In this document: positions 50,491 through 61,024 of the stretch, piece after piece
How positions within the stretch are numbered: position 1 is the stretch's first letter
Layout: the number at the start of each line of letters is the position of its first letter
Assembly: GCA_030148225.1 (NCBI GenBank)
Contig: JASBTX010000009.1
Coordinates: 186,001-250,000 of the forward strand
DNA length: 64,000 nt
Direction of reading: 5' to 3'
Origin: Paracoccaceae bacterium
GTDB taxonomy: Bacteria; Pseudomonadota; Alphaproteobacteria; Rhodobacterales; Rhodobacteraceae
Made by a program: the position numbers and the translations under genes
The notes under the pieces: generated by a model
What the model was told of the DNA's origin: nothing
Databases searched by the model: none
The model's input: the letters and a program-made list of their open reading frames with translations, nothing else

Positions 50491-52007
50491 GCCGGCCCAC
50501 GTGCCAGCAGCAGCACCTCGAGCGCGGCCTGTCGCGCCACACGTTCAAACCCGTTTTCGCGCAAAAGCGACAGCGCCGCCGTCAGATCATCCGGATCAAC
50601 CGTTTCGCCCCCGCCGATCAACAGGATCGATTCCAGCAGGGCCTCACCCATCCGGCCATCGCGGATGCGGGCGGCGAAATGCGTGCTGAGCTCAGGTGAG
50701 GTGAATGCGGCCAGTATGGCCGCCTCGCGCGGGTCATTGGATGCCAGCCCGTCAACTTTGCCACGTGCAATTCCGCCCAGAATTCTGTCCTGGTCAGTCT
50801 CGGGTACGCGCGCAACAGATGCCGGTTCAGCGATGTCGGAAAGGAGCATCACCGGATAGGCGACCATTGCCGCCTCGGCCGGCAGAGGCAGCCCCAAAAG
50901 GCGAACGCCGAAATAGCGCGCAAATGCCGGGGCCAGATCGGCATTGCGGAATTCCGACCATGCCTCGGGCAGGATACGGGCCGTTTCGGCCGTGTCGCGC
51001 CGTTGTGTTGCCTTTTCCAGATCACGGACATGACGTGCGCGTTCCCAGACCCCGCCCGAAGCAGCAGGCGTACGCAGGGCATAGATGCTCATCAGTTGCG
51101 CGGCATCTATCGCCCCGTACCGGGACAGGCGCTCGGCGGCTTCGATCTGGGCCTTCCAACCGGCATCTGCCGTCAGTTCCGCATGGGCAAATGCCACGGG
51201 CAGGCCGCTTGTCGGGATCGGCTCTCCGATGGCCTGAAGCATGCGGAAGGTCAGCGGTGTCATCGGATCGGGCCGCGCGAGTGGCGCCTCTTCGTCAGCC
51301 AGGAACGGATCAAGAAACTGTCTGAGGAGATTGTTCTCGTCTTCGCGTACTTCGCCGAGAGCGGCAGCTGTTTCCAGTGTCAGCGCGGCAGCATTCCAGT
51401 CACCCCCCCGCGCAAGGCAGAAAATGCGCGCGCTCATCGTCGGGGCGATCTCGGGGCTGTCGCGCATACTGGCGCAGGCCCGGTCCTCGCGCGAGATCAG
51501 AAGCGAGGCGTCAAACCAGCGGCGAAACAGTTCGGCCTCATCGGGTTGTGCCTCAACCAGCAGCGCCAGCACCTGATCAACCGCACCGAAACGCAGCAAC
51601 GTGTCAATCCGCGCCAGCAACAACTTACCGTCGCCGCCTTGCGCGGGCGGTGCCTCCAGTTCGGCCAGGATTATGGAAAAAAGTAGTTCGCGCAGCGACG
51701 GCAGCAGATTTGTGGGCATGGCGCTGATCAGTGCAGCCACATCTTCGGCCTGCGAAGCCGACCACAGCGTCACCGGCAGACCGGCCGCGCGCGCCGAAAT
51801 GACCCCGGTCGCATCCTTCCGGGTCTGGTCCAGCGACGAAACCGTGATCTCATCGAGCGCGGCACCGCTGGCCACCGGCTCTTCGTTTAGCCGTTCGGAT
51901 TCATTGACGACCGACTGGCTGAGCCAGTCAATCGCAGAGAGTGGCGTTTGCGCCGACAGAGGCGCAGGAAATATCAGTGCAAAGAGAAGGCCGGCCCTAT
52001 AGATCAT
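50487..52007 (-). CDS. Secreted hypothetical protein
   Basis: Signal peptide MIYRAGLLFALIFPAPLSAQ; ~506 aa helical; overlaps xerD by 4 nt. Confidence 0.7.
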   Translation of the reverse strand: MIYRAGLLFALIFPAPLSAQTPLSAIDWLSQSVVNESERLNEEPVASGAALDEITVSSLDQTRKDATGVISARAAGLPVTLWSASQAEDVAALISAMPTNLLPSLRELLFSIILAELEAPPAQGGDGKLLLARIDTLLRFGAVDQVLALLVEAQPDEAELFRRWFDASLLISREDRACASMRDSPEIAPTMSARIFCLARGGDWNAAALTLETAAALGEVREDENNLLRQFLDPFLADEEAPLARPDPMTPLTFRMLQAIGEPIPTSGLPVAFAHAELTADAGWKAQIEAAERLSRYGAIDAAQLMSIYALRTPAASGGVWERARHVRDLEKATQRRDTAETARILPEAWSEFRNADLAPAFARYFGVRLLGLPLPAEAAMVAYPVMLLSDIAEPASVARVPETDQDRILGGIARGKVDGLASNDPREAAILAAFTSPELSTHFAARIRDGRMGEALLESILLIGGGETVDPDDLTAALSLLRENGFERVARQAALEVLLLARGPA

Positions 52008-52131
52008 CCAGATCAACCGATTTGGTGATGATGCCCGTTTCGGGGGACAGATCCCCCAGATAGGCATATCCAACCACGCCGATTCCCCCGAGGATAGCGA
52101 GGTAAATCAGGCCCTTAACCACTCGAAACAT
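51997..52131 (-). CDS. 44-aa putative single-TM microprotein, not in the ORF track
   Basis: MFRVVKGLIYLAILGGIGVVGYAYLGDLSPETGIITKSVDLDDL*; RBS AAGGA upstream; its stop overlaps the ATG (52007) of the next gene. Confidence 0.72.
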   Translation of the reverse strand: MFRVVKGLIYLAILGGIGVVGYAYLGDLSPETGIITKSVDLDDL

Positions 52132-52250
52132 TCTGCATCCTTTGCAAATATATGCCTATTGGCTGGCATCTTCGCCTTTTATATATGGCTTTTTCCAGAA
52201 ACTCACGTCATTCAGGTCGAAAGATTTGACCAAGCAGGACACTGCCGACT

Positions 52251-52787
52251 GTGGCGCGCAAACTGACAAGAACCGTCGTGATGGTTGGCATGATGGGATC
52301 GGGCAAGACAGCGATCGGAACCGCGTTGGCGCGCAGGCTGGCGGTGCCCTTTCTGGATTCGGATCACGAGATCGAGCTTGCTGCGGACCGTACCGTCGCC
52401 GAGATTTTCAGCCGCGACGGAGAGGCGTTTTTCCGCGCCAAGGAAACGCAGGTTATCGAACGGTTGCTCGAAGGGCCCTGCGGTGTGCTCTCGACCGGGG
52501 GCGGTGCGTTTCTGAAGGAGGAAAACCGGGAAATCATTGCAAGAAAAGGCGTATCGCTTTGCCTGAAGGCCGATGTTGATCTGCTCTGGTCGCGGGTCGC
52601 GCATAAAACGACACGGCCGCTTTTGCTGACAGACAACCCCTTTGAGACGCTGAAATCGATCTATGCCGAGCGCGCGGCAATTTACGAAATGGCGCAGATC
52701 GTTGTACCTGTGTCGGCGAAATATTCGATCGAGGAAACCACGGGCCGGGTTGAGCAGGCGCTGATCGATCACGGGATTCTGGTTTAG
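52251..52787 (+). CDS. aroK: Shikimate kinase
   Basis: VVMVGMMGSGKTAIGTALARRLAVPFLDSDHEIE, LSTGGGAFL; GTG start. Confidence 0.93.
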   Translation: MARKLTRTVVMVGMMGSGKTAIGTALARRLAVPFLDSDHEIELAADRTVAEIFSRDGEAFFRAKETQVIERLLEGPCGVLSTGGGAFLKEENREIIARKGVSLCLKADVDLLWSRVAHKTTRPLLLTDNPFETLKSIYAERAAIYEMAQIVVPVSAKYSIEETTGRVEQALIDHGILV

Positions 52788-52796
52788 GAGCAAGGC

Positions 52797-53918
52797 GTGG
52801 AAACGGTACATGTCGATCTGGGTGAGCGGTCGTATGACATCAGGATCGGGCAGGGTCTGATTGACCGGGCCGGTGCGGAAATCGCACCGTTCCTTGCGCG
52901 CCCGCGCGTTGCCATTGTCACGGATGAGACCGTCGCCGCGCTGCATCTGGACAGGCTGGTGGGTGCGTTGAAGGCAGCGGGCATTGTCGCCACGACCCAC
53001 GCTCTGCCCCCCGGCGAAGCGACCAAAGCCTGGCCTGCCTTTACCGAAACCGTCGAGTGGCTGCTCGAGGAACGCATTGAGCGGCGCGATGTCGTCATCG
53101 CCTTTGGCGGCGGTGTCATCGGCGATCTGGCCGGTTTTGCGGCTGCGGTGCTCAGGCGCGGAATACGCTTTGTCCAGATACCGACCAGCCTGCTGGCCCA
53201 GGTCGACAGTTCGGTTGGGGGCAAGACCGGAATCAATGCACCGCAGGGCAAGAACCTGATCGGTGCCTTTCATCAGCCCAGCCTCGTTCTGGCCGATATC
53301 GATGTTCTGGGGACAATGACGCCCCGCGATTTTCTGGCGGGTTACGGCGAAGTGGTGAAATACGGGTTGCTGGGGGATGACGCGTTTTTTTCCTGGCTCG
53401 AGGAGAACGGCCCGGCCCTGGCGGCGGGAGACGCGGCAAAGCGCATTCATGCGGTCAGGCGTTCCTGCGAGATGAAGGCCGAAATCGTGCAGCGGGATGA
53501 AACCGAGCAGGGGGACAGGGCGCTTCTCAATCTGGGGCATACCTTCTGTCACGCACTCGAGGCAGCGACGGGGTATTCAGATCGTCTGTTGCACGGCGAA
53601 GGCGTGTCGATCGGCTGCGCGCTGGCCTTTGAACTGAGCGCGCGGCTGGGACTGTGTGCGCAAGAGGACCCAAGCCGCGTCCGTGCCCATCTGAGCGGGA
53701 TGGGCATGAAGACCGATCTGCGGGATATTCCCGGCGATCTGCCGGATGCCGACGCGCTTCTGGCGCTGATGGCGCAGGACAAAAAGGTGATTGACGGTCA
53801 GCTTCGTTTCATCCTCGCGCGGGGAATTGGCGATGCCTTTGTTGCCAGCGATGTCCCCACCGACGTGACCCGCGCAGTGATGCAGGACGCGCTGGATATG
53901 CGCGTGGTGTCAGACTAA
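52797..53918 (+). CDS. aroB: 3-dehydroquinate synthase
   Basis: VIAFGGGVIGDLAGFAAAVLRRGIRFVQIPTSLLAQVDSSVGGKTGIN. Confidence 0.96.
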   Translation: METVHVDLGERSYDIRIGQGLIDRAGAEIAPFLARPRVAIVTDETVAALHLDRLVGALKAAGIVATTHALPPGEATKAWPAFTETVEWLLEERIERRDVVIAFGGGVIGDLAGFAAAVLRRGIRFVQIPTSLLAQVDSSVGGKTGINAPQGKNLIGAFHQPSLVLADIDVLGTMTPRDFLAGYGEVVKYGLLGDDAFFSWLEENGPALAAGDAAKRIHAVRRSCEMKAEIVQRDETEQGDRALLNLGHTFCHALEAATGYSDRLLHGEGVSIGCALAFELSARLGLCAQEDPSRVRAHLSGMGMKTDLRDIPGDLPDADALLALMAQDKKVIDGQLRFILARGIGDAFVASDVPTDVTRAVMQDALDMRVVSD

Positions 53919-53945
53919 CGGATAGGCGGGCGTAGCATTTTCCCG

Positions 53946-54413
53946 TTAGAACGGGATTTCGTCATCCATGTCGGACGGGCCAGAGGACGGCCCGCCAAAG
54001 CCGCCAGAATAGCCATCATCAGACGACCCGCCCGCGCTGTAACCGCCGCCACCGCTATCGCCGCGGCTGTCGAGCAGGGTCAGTTCACCCTTGTAGGGCC
54101 GCAGCACAACCTCGGTTGAGTACCGGTCCTGGCCTGACTGATCCTGCCATTTGCGGGTTTCAAGCTGACCTTCGATATAGACCTTGGAACCCTTGCGCAG
54201 ATATTGTTCGGCGATGCGCGCCAGAGGTTCCGAGAAAATGGCCACCGAATGCCATTCCGTGCGCTCGCGGCGTTCGCCTGTGTTGCGATCCTTCCAGTTT
54301 TCCGATGTGGCAATGCGCAGGTTGCACACCTTGCCGCCGTTCTGAAATGTCCTGACCTCGGGGTCGCGCCCCAGATTTCCGATAATGATAACCTTGTTTA
54401 CCGACCCTGCCAT
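53946..54413 (-). CDS. ssb: Single-stranded DNA-binding protein
   Basis: [43 protein letters not shown]-terminal acidic tail MDDEIPF. Confidence 0.95.
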   Translation of the reverse strand: MAGSVNKVIIIGNLGRDPEVRTFQNGGKVCNLRIATSENWKDRNTGERRERTEWHSVAIFSEPLARIAEQYLRKGSKVYIEGQLETRKWQDQSGQDRYSTEVVLRPYKGELTLLDSRGDSGGGGYSAGGSSDDGYSGGFGGPSSGPSDMDDEIPF

Positions 54414-54515
54414 CGCAGCCCCCATCGAATCTGATTTGTTAACCATGAACTCTAAAGTGTGAAGGCAGGTTTAAAAAGCGGCATTCGCTGAATTGGTGGA
54501 AAAACCGGTCCCGAG

Positions 54516-55133
54516 TTGAGTGTGGAAATTTCTCTGTGCTGGTATTATATTCCCGGCAGTTCGGAGGATGTTCAGATAAAGCTGCTTGCTGGGTCCCTGA
54601 TGGTGTTGCTGCTGCCTGCGCTGGCGCTGGCACAGTCGCGCACGTCCTTGTTTTCGGCGCAGACCAAGCTTTTGGATTCGCGACTATCCAATCAGTACAA
54701 CTATTCGACGCGGCTTCAGCCCGGCGCATCTCAGGCCATTACCGTGCTGCCGCGATACACCGGCAAGTACAAAGGCCAGTATCTGCGGATGGCGCGCAAG
54801 GCCGCGCGCAAACATGGTGTACCCGAGGATTTATTCCTGCGACTGGTCCAGCAGGAAAGCGGCTGGAACCCCGGCGCGGTTTCGGTCAAGGGGGCGATCG
54901 GACTGGCGCAGCTCATGCCGGATACGGCCAGCCTGTTGGGTGTCAATCCCGCTGATCCCAAGGCCAATCTGGAAGGCGGCGCGCGTTATCTGCGCCGCCA
55001 GTTCGAACGCTTCGGCACATGGCGGCTGGCGCTGGCGGCCTACAATGCCGGTCCCGAAGCGGTTGAGCGCTATGACGGCATCCCACCCTATGAAGAGACG
55101 CAGAACTATGTGCGGATCATTCTGGGAAGCTGA
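54516..55133 (+). CDS. Lytic transglycosylase domain protein
   Basis: SLT motifs: [47 protein letters not shown]. Confidence 0.88.
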   Translation: MSVEISLCWYYIPGSSEDVQIKLLAGSLMVLLLPALALAQSRTSLFSAQTKLLDSRLSNQYNYSTRLQPGASQAITVLPRYTGKYKGQYLRMARKAARKHGVPEDLFLRLVQQESGWNPGAVSVKGAIGLAQLMPDTASLLGVNPADPKANLEGGARYLRRQFERFGTWRLALAAYNAGPEAVERYDGIPPYEETQNYVRIILGS

Positions 55134-55341
55134 ATTCAGGCAAGCCCACAGCCTTTGAACTAACGGGCCCGGGCGCGTTGCCGCAATGACATTCCGGTCA
55201 CGAAAACGGGAGTGTAGCTCCCCCGTAAGTCACAGAAAAGTCAGTAATAATTCTCGCTCTCATGGCATTGAACGTGTTTTGCCATGTCACCGGTACTGCC
55301 CGTAAGAAGCGCTTGTCTGAACCATTGAGAGGAGACAGAGA

Positions 55342-55875
55342 ATGAAGAAAATGTTCCTGATGACGGCTGCCGCCACGCTTTTTGCCGGGGTTGCATCCGC
55401 CCAGTCCATGGCCACCACCTATTCGGTCACCGTGACAAATAACATGGCCGAGGAACTGCTCGCGCCGATCCTGATCACCGACGCGATGAATGATGCGCAT
55501 ATTTTCAAGGGCGACTATGTCACTGCCGAGGCAGAAGAGCAGATCCTGACCGGCGATCCTGGCAAGCTGGCGATGCGGATCGGTCCCGATGCCATGGTTG
55601 GCAAAGGCACTGACGGACCTCCGGGTGTGCTGCTGGCGCCCGGCAAATCGGTGACATTCGAAATCACGACCGAAGCGACATCCGTGCGCGTTCTGTCGAT
55701 GGTCGCGCCCACCATGGTGCCGGATAATTATGTGTCCAATGTGGTTGATCTGCATGCACAGTCGATGGTCGCCACGGATCTGAACCGGTTTGATATCGGC
55801 TATGATGAAGGTACGATGAAAAACATGGCCCTGGATGAAACTGCCCCGGCCACAATCACCTTCAAAAAGCTCTGA
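55342..55875 (+). CDS. Secreted spondin_N-domain protein
   Basis: Signal peptide MKKMFLMTAAATLFAGVASAQ; spondin-like YSVTVTNNMAEELLAPILI...SVRVLSMVAPTMVPDNY. Confidence 0.75.
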   Translation: MKKMFLMTAAATLFAGVASAQSMATTYSVTVTNNMAEELLAPILITDAMNDAHIFKGDYVTAEAEEQILTGDPGKLAMRIGPDAMVGKGTDGPPGVLLAPGKSVTFEITTEATSVRVLSMVAPTMVPDNYVSNVVDLHAQSMVATDLNRFDIGYDEGTMKNMALDETAPATITFKKL

Positions 55876-55901
55876 ACAGAGCCATTTGGCGAACGGTGCG
55901 G

Positions 55902-55926
55902 ACGGGCGGCTTTGGCCGCCCGTTTT
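55902..55926 (+). terminator. Rho-independent terminator after the spondin-domain gene
   Basis: CGGGCGGC-TTTG-GCCGCCCG followed by TTTT. Confidence 0.75.
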
Positions 55927-55931
55927 CGCGT

Positions 55932-57554
55932 TCAGCCTCCGCGCAGGAATTCAAAAAGCGCGTAGCCCGCAATCGTATCGATATAGCGAACGTTCAGGTT
56001 TTCGGTCCGTTCGATCCGGTTGAGCGCGATGCGCCGATGCGGTGGTGATGCAGGGCAGAGCGGTACCATCAGGAAATCCGCTGCCGCGAACCCCTTGGCG
56101 TCGCCGTAATACCAAGGCGCGCTGTCAGGCACCGGCACGGTATCACTAAAAAGCCACATGACCGAGACGATATCGGCAACAAAAATCGGACGGTCCCGGG
56201 CCACGCCCAGCTTGTCCAGTGCGGCACCGGCCTCTTGCAGCGCTGCCGGATACCCCGTCATCAACTCGCAAAAGGGCAGGTCTACGCCGCCAAAGCTCAG
56301 GAATTCGGATGCGGTCGGCCCGGTCGGATCAGCCCATTCTGCTGGCGATCCGTCCGGAATATAGACCTCAGCCTTACCCCATGGCTGTTTCAGCCGGGTG
56401 ATCCTGATATCGGCAAGCGCCGGTTTGGCAAATGCAGGGGTGTAATCGGCAATCGGCGTGATGGCATGATTGACGGTGCTGCGCGCCATATTCACCGCCG
56501 TGGGCGCGATGACGATCAATGCGACCAACGCATATATCTTGAGCACTCTACGCCGCTGTTGCGTTTCGACGTCGCGTCCGTTCAGCACGAATGCAATCTG
56601 GAGCAGGATCACCGCCAGCGGCAGCAGCCACAGCTGATCATTGCCGAAATTCTGATAGGTGATCCAGATCAGACCGGGTGCCGCGGCGGCCAGAACCACC
56701 GCCTCGCGCGCCTTGCCGGTGGCATAAAGCTGAATGGGTGCTGTCAACAGAAGGAGCGAGCCGATGAAAGCATCGGGTTTGACCACCACGTCATAAAAAG
56801 TTGCCGTGGCGTAAGGCCGGGCAGGTGAGCGCGAAACAGCCAACAGATCCCTTGCGTAATCCGCGATCAGGCTGGGTGAGCCCGCCAAGAGGCTGACGGC
56901 ACCGCTCATGACCAGTCCCGCCAGCAACCCGGCGAGGAGGGCCTTCCAGCGGCCGGCCAAGATAAGCGCGATCAGCACCGCCGGGAAGAGGCCCAGAAAG
57001 TAGGTAACCTTACCCAGCGCCAGAAAGGCCATCATCAGGCCCAGAATGATGCCATCGGCCAGATCATAGCGCCGGTTGCGCAGGGGCAGCATGATCGCGG
57101 TCAGTACGCAAAAGGCCACCGCCCATGCCCAGCGATTGTAATGCATGGAAATCGCGAGATTGGGCGTTGGCCCCACGACCATTGCAAACAGCATAATCTG
57201 GGCCGAGATGACAAACAGGACCGCAGTGGCAAAGGACAGCCGCGTTTGCGCAATCCAGAACAGGAAAGGCGCGGCGATGACCGAAAACAGGATGAAGCCC
57301 GACAATATCGCCTCGCCCATACCCGTGCTGCCACCGGTAAAGGGTGCGAATGGTGCAAACATCAGGATGCCGATCGGCGTCGTAAAGTCCTGATGTATCG
57401 TCTGGCCCAGCGACAGGCGGCCCAAGATATCGACGAGGTGGAAAGTGTCGATCTCGTGCAGGCTAAAGGAAATGCCGTCCGGCAGCCACAACAGTAATGC
57501 GCCGATCAGCGTCGTGATCACCACAAGAAGCGCGTTTTGACCAAGCCTCGCCAA
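55932..57554 (-). CDS. Polytopic membrane protein, glycosyltransferase-like architecture (function unknown)
   Basis: 540 aa, many TM segments in the N-terminal two thirds and a soluble C-terminal domain. Confidence 0.6.
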   Translation of the reverse strand: MARLGQNALLVVITTLIGALLLWLPDGISFSLHEIDTFHLVDILGRLSLGQTIHQDFTTPIGILMFAPFAPFTGGSTGMGEAILSGFILFSVIAAPFLFWIAQTRLSFATAVLFVISAQIMLFAMVVGPTPNLAISMHYNRWAWAVAFCVLTAIMLPLRNRRYDLADGIILGLMMAFLALGKVTYFLGLFPAVLIALILAGRWKALLAGLLAGLVMSGAVSLLAGSPSLIADYARDLLAVSRSPARPYATATFYDVVVKPDAFIGSLLLLTAPIQLYATGKAREAVVLAAAAPGLIWITYQNFGNDQLWLLPLAVILLQIAFVLNGRDVETQQRRRVLKIYALVALIVIAPTAVNMARSTVNHAITPIADYTPAFAKPALADIRITRLKQPWGKAEVYIPDGSPAEWADPTGPTASEFLSFGGVDLPFCELMTGYPAALQEAGAALDKLGVARDRPIFVADIVSVMWLFSDTVPVPDSAPWYYGDAKGFAAADFLMVPLCPASPPHRRIALNRIERTENLNVRYIDTIAGYALFEFLRGG

Positions 57555-57665
57555 TGGTCCCTCATGCCCGATGGGTTTTTGGTGACTATATCGGATGCCC
57601 GCCGGTTGAACAGGGATTTGTCAGCTCATCCCCGGAACGGCCTGTTCACGCCGGTTACCACTAAA

Positions 57666-57688
57666 AAGGCGCCGGAATGACCGGCGCC
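57666..57688 (-). terminator. Rho-independent terminator after the ABC ATPase gene
   Basis: GGCGCCGG-AATGA-CCGGCGCC with an A-run on the + strand (T-run on minus). Confidence 0.8.
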
Positions 57689-57710
57689 CCAGTCTCGTAT
57701 TCTGCCTGGC

Positions 57711-59798
57711 TTATTCGGCAGCAATCTTGATCACCGGCTCCATCTTGTTCAGGGAATCCGCACTCAGATGGCATTTGATCTGATGGCCGCTGGCCAGCTG
57801 TTGCACCGGCGGAATTTCTTTGTCGCAAAGCCCCCCGGGCACTTCGGATTTCCAGCGGCAGCGTGTCTGGAACGGACAGCCCGATGGTGGGTCCATCGCC
57901 GACGGAATGTCGCCCTCCAGCACGATATGCTTCTTCTCGACGCTGGTATCGGCGATGGGCACCGCCGACAACAATGCCTCGGTATAAGGGTGATAGGGCG
58001 GTGAGAAGACCTGTTCGGTATCGCCCAGCTCAACCACATGTCCCAGATACATGACCATCACCCGATCACTAAGATAACGTACAATCGACAGGTCGTGGCT
58101 GATAAACAGCAGCGTCGTCTTTTCGTTGCGCTGGATCTCCATCAGAAGGTCTGTCACCGCCGCCTGCACCGACACGTCCAGCGCCGAAACCGGTTCATCG
58201 GCAACCACGATCCGCGCACCGCCGGCAAAGGCCCGCGCGATCCCGACCCGCTGTTTCTGCCCGCCGGATAACTGACGCGGCATACGCTCGGCAAAGGCGC
58301 GGGGCAGCTTGACCAGGTCCAGCAGTTCCAGCATGCGCTTCTGCCGGTCGGCATCGCTGTCGCCGATCTTGAAGATCTCCAGCGCCCGCACGATCTGGCG
58401 CCCCACCGACATTGACGGGTTCAGCGTATCAAACGGGTTCTGGAATACCATCTGGACAGACGACACGGTTTTGGTGTCCCGTTCTTCGATGGGTGTGTCC
58501 TGAATGGATTGGTTGTCCAAGAGGATTTCACCATCGGTCGCCGTTTCCAGCCCCATCAGCACCTTGGCAAAGGTGGATTTACCGCAACCGGACTCGCCGA
58601 CGATGGCCAGTGTCTCGGACTCGCGGGCCTCGAAGCTGAGCGTTTCATTGGCCTTGACGACCTTCTTGCCACCGCTGCTGCCAAAGAGAGAGTTGGCCGA
58701 GACCTCGTAATATTTCTTGAGATCGTCCATTTTCAGGACAACATCGCCGGGTTCGGCCTTTTCTGTCTGGTTGCCCGCCTGAATGGGGGCATTCCAGTCG
58801 ATTTCCTGAAACTTCAGGCACCGGCTGTCGTGGCGTTCGTCCCCCTCGATCGGGGCCATTCGGATATCGGTTGCTTCGCAGCGGCCCTCTTCGAAATAGT
58901 CGCAGCGCGGGCCGAAATTGCAGCCGTTCGGCCGCTCATGCGGCAAGGGAAAGTTGCCGGGAATGGCCACCAACGGGCGCGCATTTTTGTCCGCACCGGG
59001 AAGCGGGATCGAACGAAAGAGCGCCTGCGTATAGGGATGGCGCATCTTGTCGAACACATCCTCAATCGAGCCGGTTTCCACGGCCTCACCGGAATACATG
59101 ACCGTGATCCGGTCGCATGTTTCCAGAACCAGCCCGAGGTTGTGCGAGATAAACAGCATCGATGTGCCGTATTTCTTACCCAAATCCTTGACGAGTTCGA
59201 CCACCGCCGCCTCGACCGTCACATCCAGCGCGGTTGTCGGTTCATCAAGAATCAAGAGCGACGGCTTGGACATCAAGGCCATGGCGATCACGATACGCTG
59301 CTGCTGACCGCCCGAAAGCTGGTGCGGATAACTGTTCAGCATCCGCTCGGGGTCGGGCAGGCGCACATCGGTGACAACTTCCAGCGCGCGCGCGGCGGCC
59401 TCTTCGGCACTGACCCCTTCGTGGATCATCGGCACTTCCATCAGCTGGCGCCCGATCTTCATGGCCGGGTTCAGTGATGCCATCGGTTCCTGATAGATCA
59501 TCGCGATCTGAGAGCCGCGAATATCGCGCAGTTCCTCATCGCTCATCTGGTTCAGATCGCGGCCTTTGAACTTGATCGAGCCGCCGACGATGCGGCCATT
59601 CACGCCAAGGTCCTGCATCACGCCGAGCGCGACGGTGGATTTGCCACAGCCGGATTCCCCGACAAGGCCCATCGCCTCGCCGGGTTTGACCACACAGGAA
59701 AAATCCATCACCGCCGGAATTTCCCTGAGCCGCGTGAAGAAGCTGATCGAGAGATTGTCGATCTCAAGGATCGGGCCGTCATATGTTTCGTCAGACAT
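57711..59798 (-). CDS. Fused oligopeptide-type ABC transporter ATP-binding protein (two nucleotide-binding domains)
   Basis: Two Walker A motifs (VGESGCGKST twice), two LSGGQ signatures, two oligopeptide C-terminal Cys motifs; start MSDETYDGPILEI. Confidence 0.92.
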   Translation of the reverse strand: MSDETYDGPILEIDNLSISFFTRLREIPAVMDFSCVVKPGEAMGLVGESGCGKSTVALGVMQDLGVNGRIVGGSIKFKGRDLNQMSDEELRDIRGSQIAMIYQEPMASLNPAMKIGRQLMEVPMIHEGVSAEEAAARALEVVTDVRLPDPERMLNSYPHQLSGGQQQRIVIAMALMSKPSLLILDEPTTALDVTVEAAVVELVKDLGKKYGTSMLFISHNLGLVLETCDRITVMYSGEAVETGSIEDVFDKMRHPYTQALFRSIPLPGADKNARPLVAIPGNFPLPHERPNGCNFGPRCDYFEEGRCEATDIRMAPIEGDERHDSRCLKFQEIDWNAPIQAGNQTEKAEPGDVVLKMDDLKKYYEVSANSLFGSSGGKKVVKANETLSFEARESETLAIVGESGCGKSTFAKVLMGLETATDGEILLDNQSIQDTPIEERDTKTVSSVQMVFQNPFDTLNPSMSVGRQIVRALEIFKIGDSDADRQKRMLELLDLVKLPRAFAERMPRQLSGGQKQRVGIARAFAGGARIVVADEPVSALDVSVQAAVTDLLMEIQRNEKTTLLFISHDLSIVRYLSDRVMVMYLGHVVELGDTEQVFSPPYHPYTEALLSAVPIADTSVEKKHIVLEGDIPSAMDPPSGCPFQTRCRWKSEVPGGLCDKEIPPVQQLASGHQIKCHLSADSLNKMEPVIKIAAE

Positions 59799-59808
59799 GT
59801 TGTTCTCC

Positions 59809-61011
59809 CTAGTCCTTGAGTGACTCTTCGCGCAGGCCATCGGCCAGCAGGTTCAGGCCCAACACCAGCGACAACAGCGCCAGCGCCGGTGTGATGGCCG
59901 GATGCAGATAGACCGACAAGAGCTTGCGCCCCTCGTTAATGGTCGATCCCCAATCCGGGCTTTCGGGCGGCAGGCCCAGCCCAAAGAAGCCGAGTGTCCC
60001 CAAAAGGATGGTGGTATAGCCGATGCGCAGACAGAAATCGACGATCAGCGGACCGCGCGCATTGGGCAGAATTTCCCACAGCATGATGTACCATGCGGAT
60101 TCACCCCGCGTCTGGGCCGCAGCCACATAATCGCGCGATTTCAGGTCCAGTGTCAGCCCCCGTATGATCCGGAAGATCGTGGGCGAGTTCACGAATACCA
60201 CCGAGACAAAGACCACCAGCACGCCGCCCGGAATGTTGAAAAGATCAAGCGCGCTGGGCCAGAAATCGACCAGTGTTCCGCGACCCCATTCCGAAATGGT
60301 GGAGAGATACACCCAGATGCCGATGATCAGGAATATCGCGATCAGCCGGTTCCTGAGTTTGGGCAGCACGTGATAGCGCGAATTCAGAAGTACGGTGACA
60401 AAGATCAGCGGAAAGACAAAGAACACCGCCGCCATATAGCTGGGGATACCTGTCGCCACGATTTCCGGAGTGACCAGCAGGTAAAAGAGCAGGATGACAG
60501 GAAAGGCCAGAATGAGATTGGCCATGAAGGACAGGATCGTGTCCAGCCTGCCGCCGTAATAACCCGCCGGCAGACCGAGTGTTACCCCGACGATATAGCC
60601 GAACAGCGTCGCCAGCGGTGCGATGGCCAGCACGATGGCCGAGCCCTTGACCATGCGCGTGAACACGTCCCGCGCGAGGTTGTCACCACCCAGAAGGTAA
60701 TAGACATATTGCCCGTCCTCGGGCCGGGGCAGGGGGGTGCCGGGTGCCTTGTTCTTCATGCCCGATAGCTGCGCCAGCGGGTCATGCGTGGCGATCAGGT
60801 CAAAGAAACCGGCGTAAAAGGCGGTAAAGACCCAGAATGTCACAAGGCCATAGCCGATGATGCCGATGGGGCTGTCAAAGATGCGGCCATAAAGGCCCAG
60901 CTTTCGTTTGAAGGATATCGAGGCCAGAAACACCACCAGCATGGAAATCCAAACCGGGATGAACTGATAAAGAATGCGGGTGATAATCTCGAAAGTCGTC
61001 AGAGGTTCCAT
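59809..61011 (-). CDS. ABC transporter permease (DppC/OppC-like)
   Basis: BPD permease motif AAAQTRGESAWYIMLWEILPNARGPLIVDF. Confidence 0.9.
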   Translation of the reverse strand: MEPLTTFEIITRILYQFIPVWISMLVVFLASISFKRKLGLYGRIFDSPIGIIGYGLVTFWVFTAFYAGFFDLIATHDPLAQLSGMKNKAPGTPLPRPEDGQYVYYLLGGDNLARDVFTRMVKGSAIVLAIAPLATLFGYIVGVTLGLPAGYYGGRLDTILSFMANLILAFPVILLFYLLVTPEIVATGIPSYMAAVFFVFPLIFVTVLLNSRYHVLPKLRNRLIAIFLIIGIWVYLSTISEWGRGTLVDFWPSALDLFNIPGGVLVVFVSVVFVNSPTIFRIIRGLTLDLKSRDYVAAAQTRGESAWYIMLWEILPNARGPLIVDFCLRIGYTTILLGTLGFFGLGLPPESPDWGSTINEGRKLLSVYLHPAITPALALLSLVLGLNLLADGLREESLKD

Positions 61012-61024
61012 ATCTTCACCCTCC

